A stretch of DNA of 5,543 nt from a bacterium (lineage in GTDB: Bacteria; JACRDZ01; JAJRWM01), in assembly GCA_024276815.1 (NCBI GenBank), contig JAJRWM010000107.1, positions 1 to 5,543 on the forward strand, given 5' to 3'. This document shows, piece after piece, positions 3,866 to 5,543 of this stretch. Position 1 is the first letter of the stretch; each line of letters opens with the position of its first letter. Below the pieces are notes generated by a model that worked only from the letters and a program-made list of their open reading frames with translations, ran no database searches and was not told the origin of the DNA. Made by a program: the position numbers and the translations under genes.

Positions 3866-5530
3866 ATGAACTGGCCAGCAAAGAAAATATTAATAACTAA
3901 ATTAATAACTCCAGCCGTGATCTCGCTGTTTGCCATGGTGATACTCTTTACCAGGCTTGATCGGATCGCCCTGTATCCGTGGGATGAAGCGCGGTTCGCT
4001 GAAATCACCTACGAACTGAGCGAGAACCACGACTGGCTGAACCTTACCTTTAATCAGCGCTCTTACCTGAGAAAACCGCCGCTTTATTTCTGGCTGAGCG
4101 GCGCGACCTTTAACCTGCTGGGAAGCCAGGAGTTCGCCGGTCGTTTCTGGACAACCCTTTTGGGTTTACTCACGGTAATTACGGTTTATTACATCGGAAC
4201 CAACATGTTCGACTCGCTAAGCGGGGTTTTCGCCGCCCTGATTCTCCTGGCGACGCCCTTGTTTTTCAAGGAAGCCCGAACCGCCCAGACCGATATCCCC
4301 CTGACCTTTTTGCTTACCTGTTCGCTGTATTGTTTCTACCTGAGCCGGGAAAAATCAAAATACCTGGTTCCCGGTCTGTTTTTTGTCGGGCTGGCCATTA
4401 TGACCAAGAGCGCGGCCGGATTAATACCGCTGGGAATCGCCGGCGTATACCTGGTAACGACCGGCAATTTCGCCGTTCTCAAAAATCGCTACCTGCCGCC
4501 GGGACTGATACTGCTTCTCGCTATTGTTATCCCCTGGCACGCCTACCAGCTCAGAGCGTATCCAGGCCAATTCTTCGAGAGTTATTTTTCCCACCAGGTT
4601 TACGACCGCATGGTCCGACCCCTGGAAAGCCATTCGGGCGGATTGTTTTATTACCTGTCAATACTGTTCAGCCGGGTCATGCCCTGGAGCTTGGTGTTTG
4701 TCCTGGGACTAAAAACCTTTTGGCGGGAGGAAAGATATCAAAAGCAGGTCAGGTATCTACTTACCTGGTTTCTTACCATTTTAATCGCCTTCAGTTTGTT
4801 CGGCACCAAGAGCGGGACTTACATTATACCTCTCTTACCGCCGCTGGCGCTTCTCTGCGGCTACTATTTCCGTACCCTGACAACAAGCAATTCACAGAAG
4901 GTTATGCGCACGTTTAATTGGCTCAATATTGTTTTGGGGCTGGCCTCGCTGGCGATTATGTTGATCTTGACAGCCCATTATTTTCTTCCCGGTTTGGCAA
5001 TCTTTCCCCTTAAATTCAGGCTCGCCTATCTGAACGCCGGCCGTTTGATCGCGTTCTGGCTTCTCTTATTGGTTTCCTCTTTTTTCTACCCGGCCCGAAC
5101 CAAACAGACCAAACGGAGGCTGGCTGTTTTTCTGCTGCTTTTTATCGTCAGCGTAGCGGCTGTTAACCTCGAAGGCGAGAACCTGGAGATCATCCGGGAC
5201 CCCTACCGGGATGTCAGGGCGGTGGCTTTGGCGAGCAAGGCTCTGACGCCGCCGGGTAAAACTATCTACTCCAGGAAGATAACGGCCGAGACCCTGTCTT
5301 TTTACTCTCGTCACCGCATTGAAGAGCTTGACCGAAACGAGGAGATCGAAAACATCACCGCTAATGGCGATTATTATTTCATTTTGCCGGCTGAGCAATA
5401 CCAGGGCCAAAGGAGCCTTTTCCCTTCATCGGAAGTAATTTACCAGGAGGGCGGGATTGTCTTGATCAAAGACGTTGACTCAGAAGATTCCAGGTCTGTC
5501 GTCAGCGAAAGAGCTTCAGCCCCTGATTAA
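3866..5530 (+). CDS. ArnT/PMT-like polytopic membrane glycosyltransferase (GT83-type)
   Basis: The 554-residue product begins with a hydrophobic segment (about 8-29), then a first extracytoplasmic loop with the acidic pair D40-E41 in YPWDEARFAEI, the expected catalytic acid of this superfamily. Next come DW (56-57), KPPLYFW (70-76), GRFWTTLLGLLT, and EARTAQTD (136-143), all conserved in ArnT-type enzymes. About eleven to twelve hydrophobic segments reach to residue 433, followed by a soluble C-terminal domain of about 120 residues, the usual plan for the family. These enzymes move a sugar from a polyprenyl-phosphate donor to an acceptor such as lipid A, a glycan or a protein on the outer face of the inner membrane; donor and acceptor here cannot be told. 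ATG 3866 is preferred; GTG 3860 is an alternative two codons earlier, and neither has a strong ribosome site. It stands alone in the window. No lipid A-modifying arn genes are adjacent, so arnT is not assigned. Confidence 0.88.
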   Translation: MNWPAKKILITKLITPAVISLFAMVILFTRLDRIALYPWDEARFAEITYELSENHDWLNLTFNQRSYLRKPPLYFWLSGATFNLLGSQEFAGRFWTTLLGLLTVITVYYIGTNMFDSLSGVFAALILLATPLFFKEARTAQTDIPLTFLLTCSLYCFYLSREKSKYLVPGLFFVGLAIMTKSAAGLIPLGIAGVYLVTTGNFAVLKNRYLPPGLILLLAIVIPWHAYQLRAYPGQFFESYFSHQVYDRMVRPLESHSGGLFYYLSILFSRVMPWSLVFVLGLKTFWREERYQKQVRYLLTWFLTILIAFSLFGTKSGTYIIPLLPPLALLCGYYFRTLTTSNSQKVMRTFNWLNIVLGLASLAIMLILTAHYFLPGLAIFPLKFRLAYLNAGRLIAFWLLLLVSSFFYPARTKQTKRRLAVFLLLFIVSVAAVNLEGENLEIIRDPYRDVRAVALASKALTPPGKTIYSRKITAETLSFYSRHRIEELDRNEEIENITANGDYYFILPAEQYQGQRSLFPSSEVIYQEGGIVLIKDVDSEDSRSVVSERASAPD

Positions 5531-5541
5531 TATTATTAATC
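5525..5541. repeat. AT-rich inverted repeat at the glycosyltransferase stop codon
   Basis: GATTAAT (5525-5531) and ATTAATC (5535-5541) form a seven-pair dyad with a three-base centre that overlaps the TAA stop. It is AT-rich and lacks a following T-tract in the window, so it is not a convincing terminator; the window ends two bases later. Confidence 0.35.
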
Positions 5542-5543
5542 GA

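Noticed and set aside
3718-4008. Minus-strand 96-codon frame
   Set aside because: Antisense to the IS66-like fragment and the start of the glycosyltransferase, with no ribosome site or protein-like pattern.
4330-5410. Long alternative frames inside the glycosyltransferase (4330-4917 plus strand, 4421-4633 and 5066-5410 minus strand)
   Set aside because: Shadows of the real gene, whose frame shows family motifs and membrane segments throughout.
1-5543. CRISPR array or long direct repeats
   Set aside because: No regularly spaced direct repeats were seen anywhere in the window.

Overview
The window looks like an accessory stretch of a Gram-negative bacterial chromosome. A PEP-CTERM surface protein implies an exosortase-bearing Gram-negative host, and an ArnT/PMT-type membrane glycosyltransferase and a one-piece tmRNA fit that. 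The IS66-like remnant resembles copies I associate with Desulfobacterota and related environmental lineages, but the taxon is only a guess. Base composition shifts along the window: the two central genes (609-2475) are visibly AT-richer than the ends.

Layout from the left. Positions 1-191 hold the start of a small minus-strand gene that runs off the window; it has a good Shine-Dalgarno and three back-to-back palindromes. Positions 192-608 are a 417-base divergent spacer with hairpins, a near-consensus sigma70-type promoter whose -35/-10 spacer contains a dyad, and a second promoter candidate. Positions 609-1628 encode a TIR-domain protein with a WxxxE catalytic motif, a coiled coil and an unrecognised helical C-terminus. 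Directly after it lies a well-formed integron attC site (about 1633-1705). Its left arm matches the sequence just upstream of the TIR gene (GTTAGC at 588), so the TIR gene reads as a complete integron gene cassette (about 589-1699). Immediately downstream is a secreted PEP-CTERM protein gene (1747-2475) ending in a strong hairpin.

The right half is more ordinary. Positions 2512-2906 hold only a possible minus-strand ORF remnant. A branched bidirectional terminator (2907-2984) is followed by the tmRNA gene ssrA on the minus strand (2989-3340), with a 10-residue tag ANQYDYALAA. A 54-codon basic ORF lies directly upstream of ssrA on the same strand and ends one base before the mature tmRNA, so the two are probably co-transcribed. 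A truncated IS66-like transposase N-terminus (3644-3796) and an extended -10 promoter precede a 554-residue GT83-like glycosyltransferase (3866-5530).

The most interesting point is a predicted NAD+-hydrolysing TIR protein, a likely anti-phage effector, carried as a lone integron cassette with no integrase in view. No partner gene of a known multi-gene TIR system is present, so it may be a stand-alone defence gene with an undescribed sensor or oligomerisation domain.
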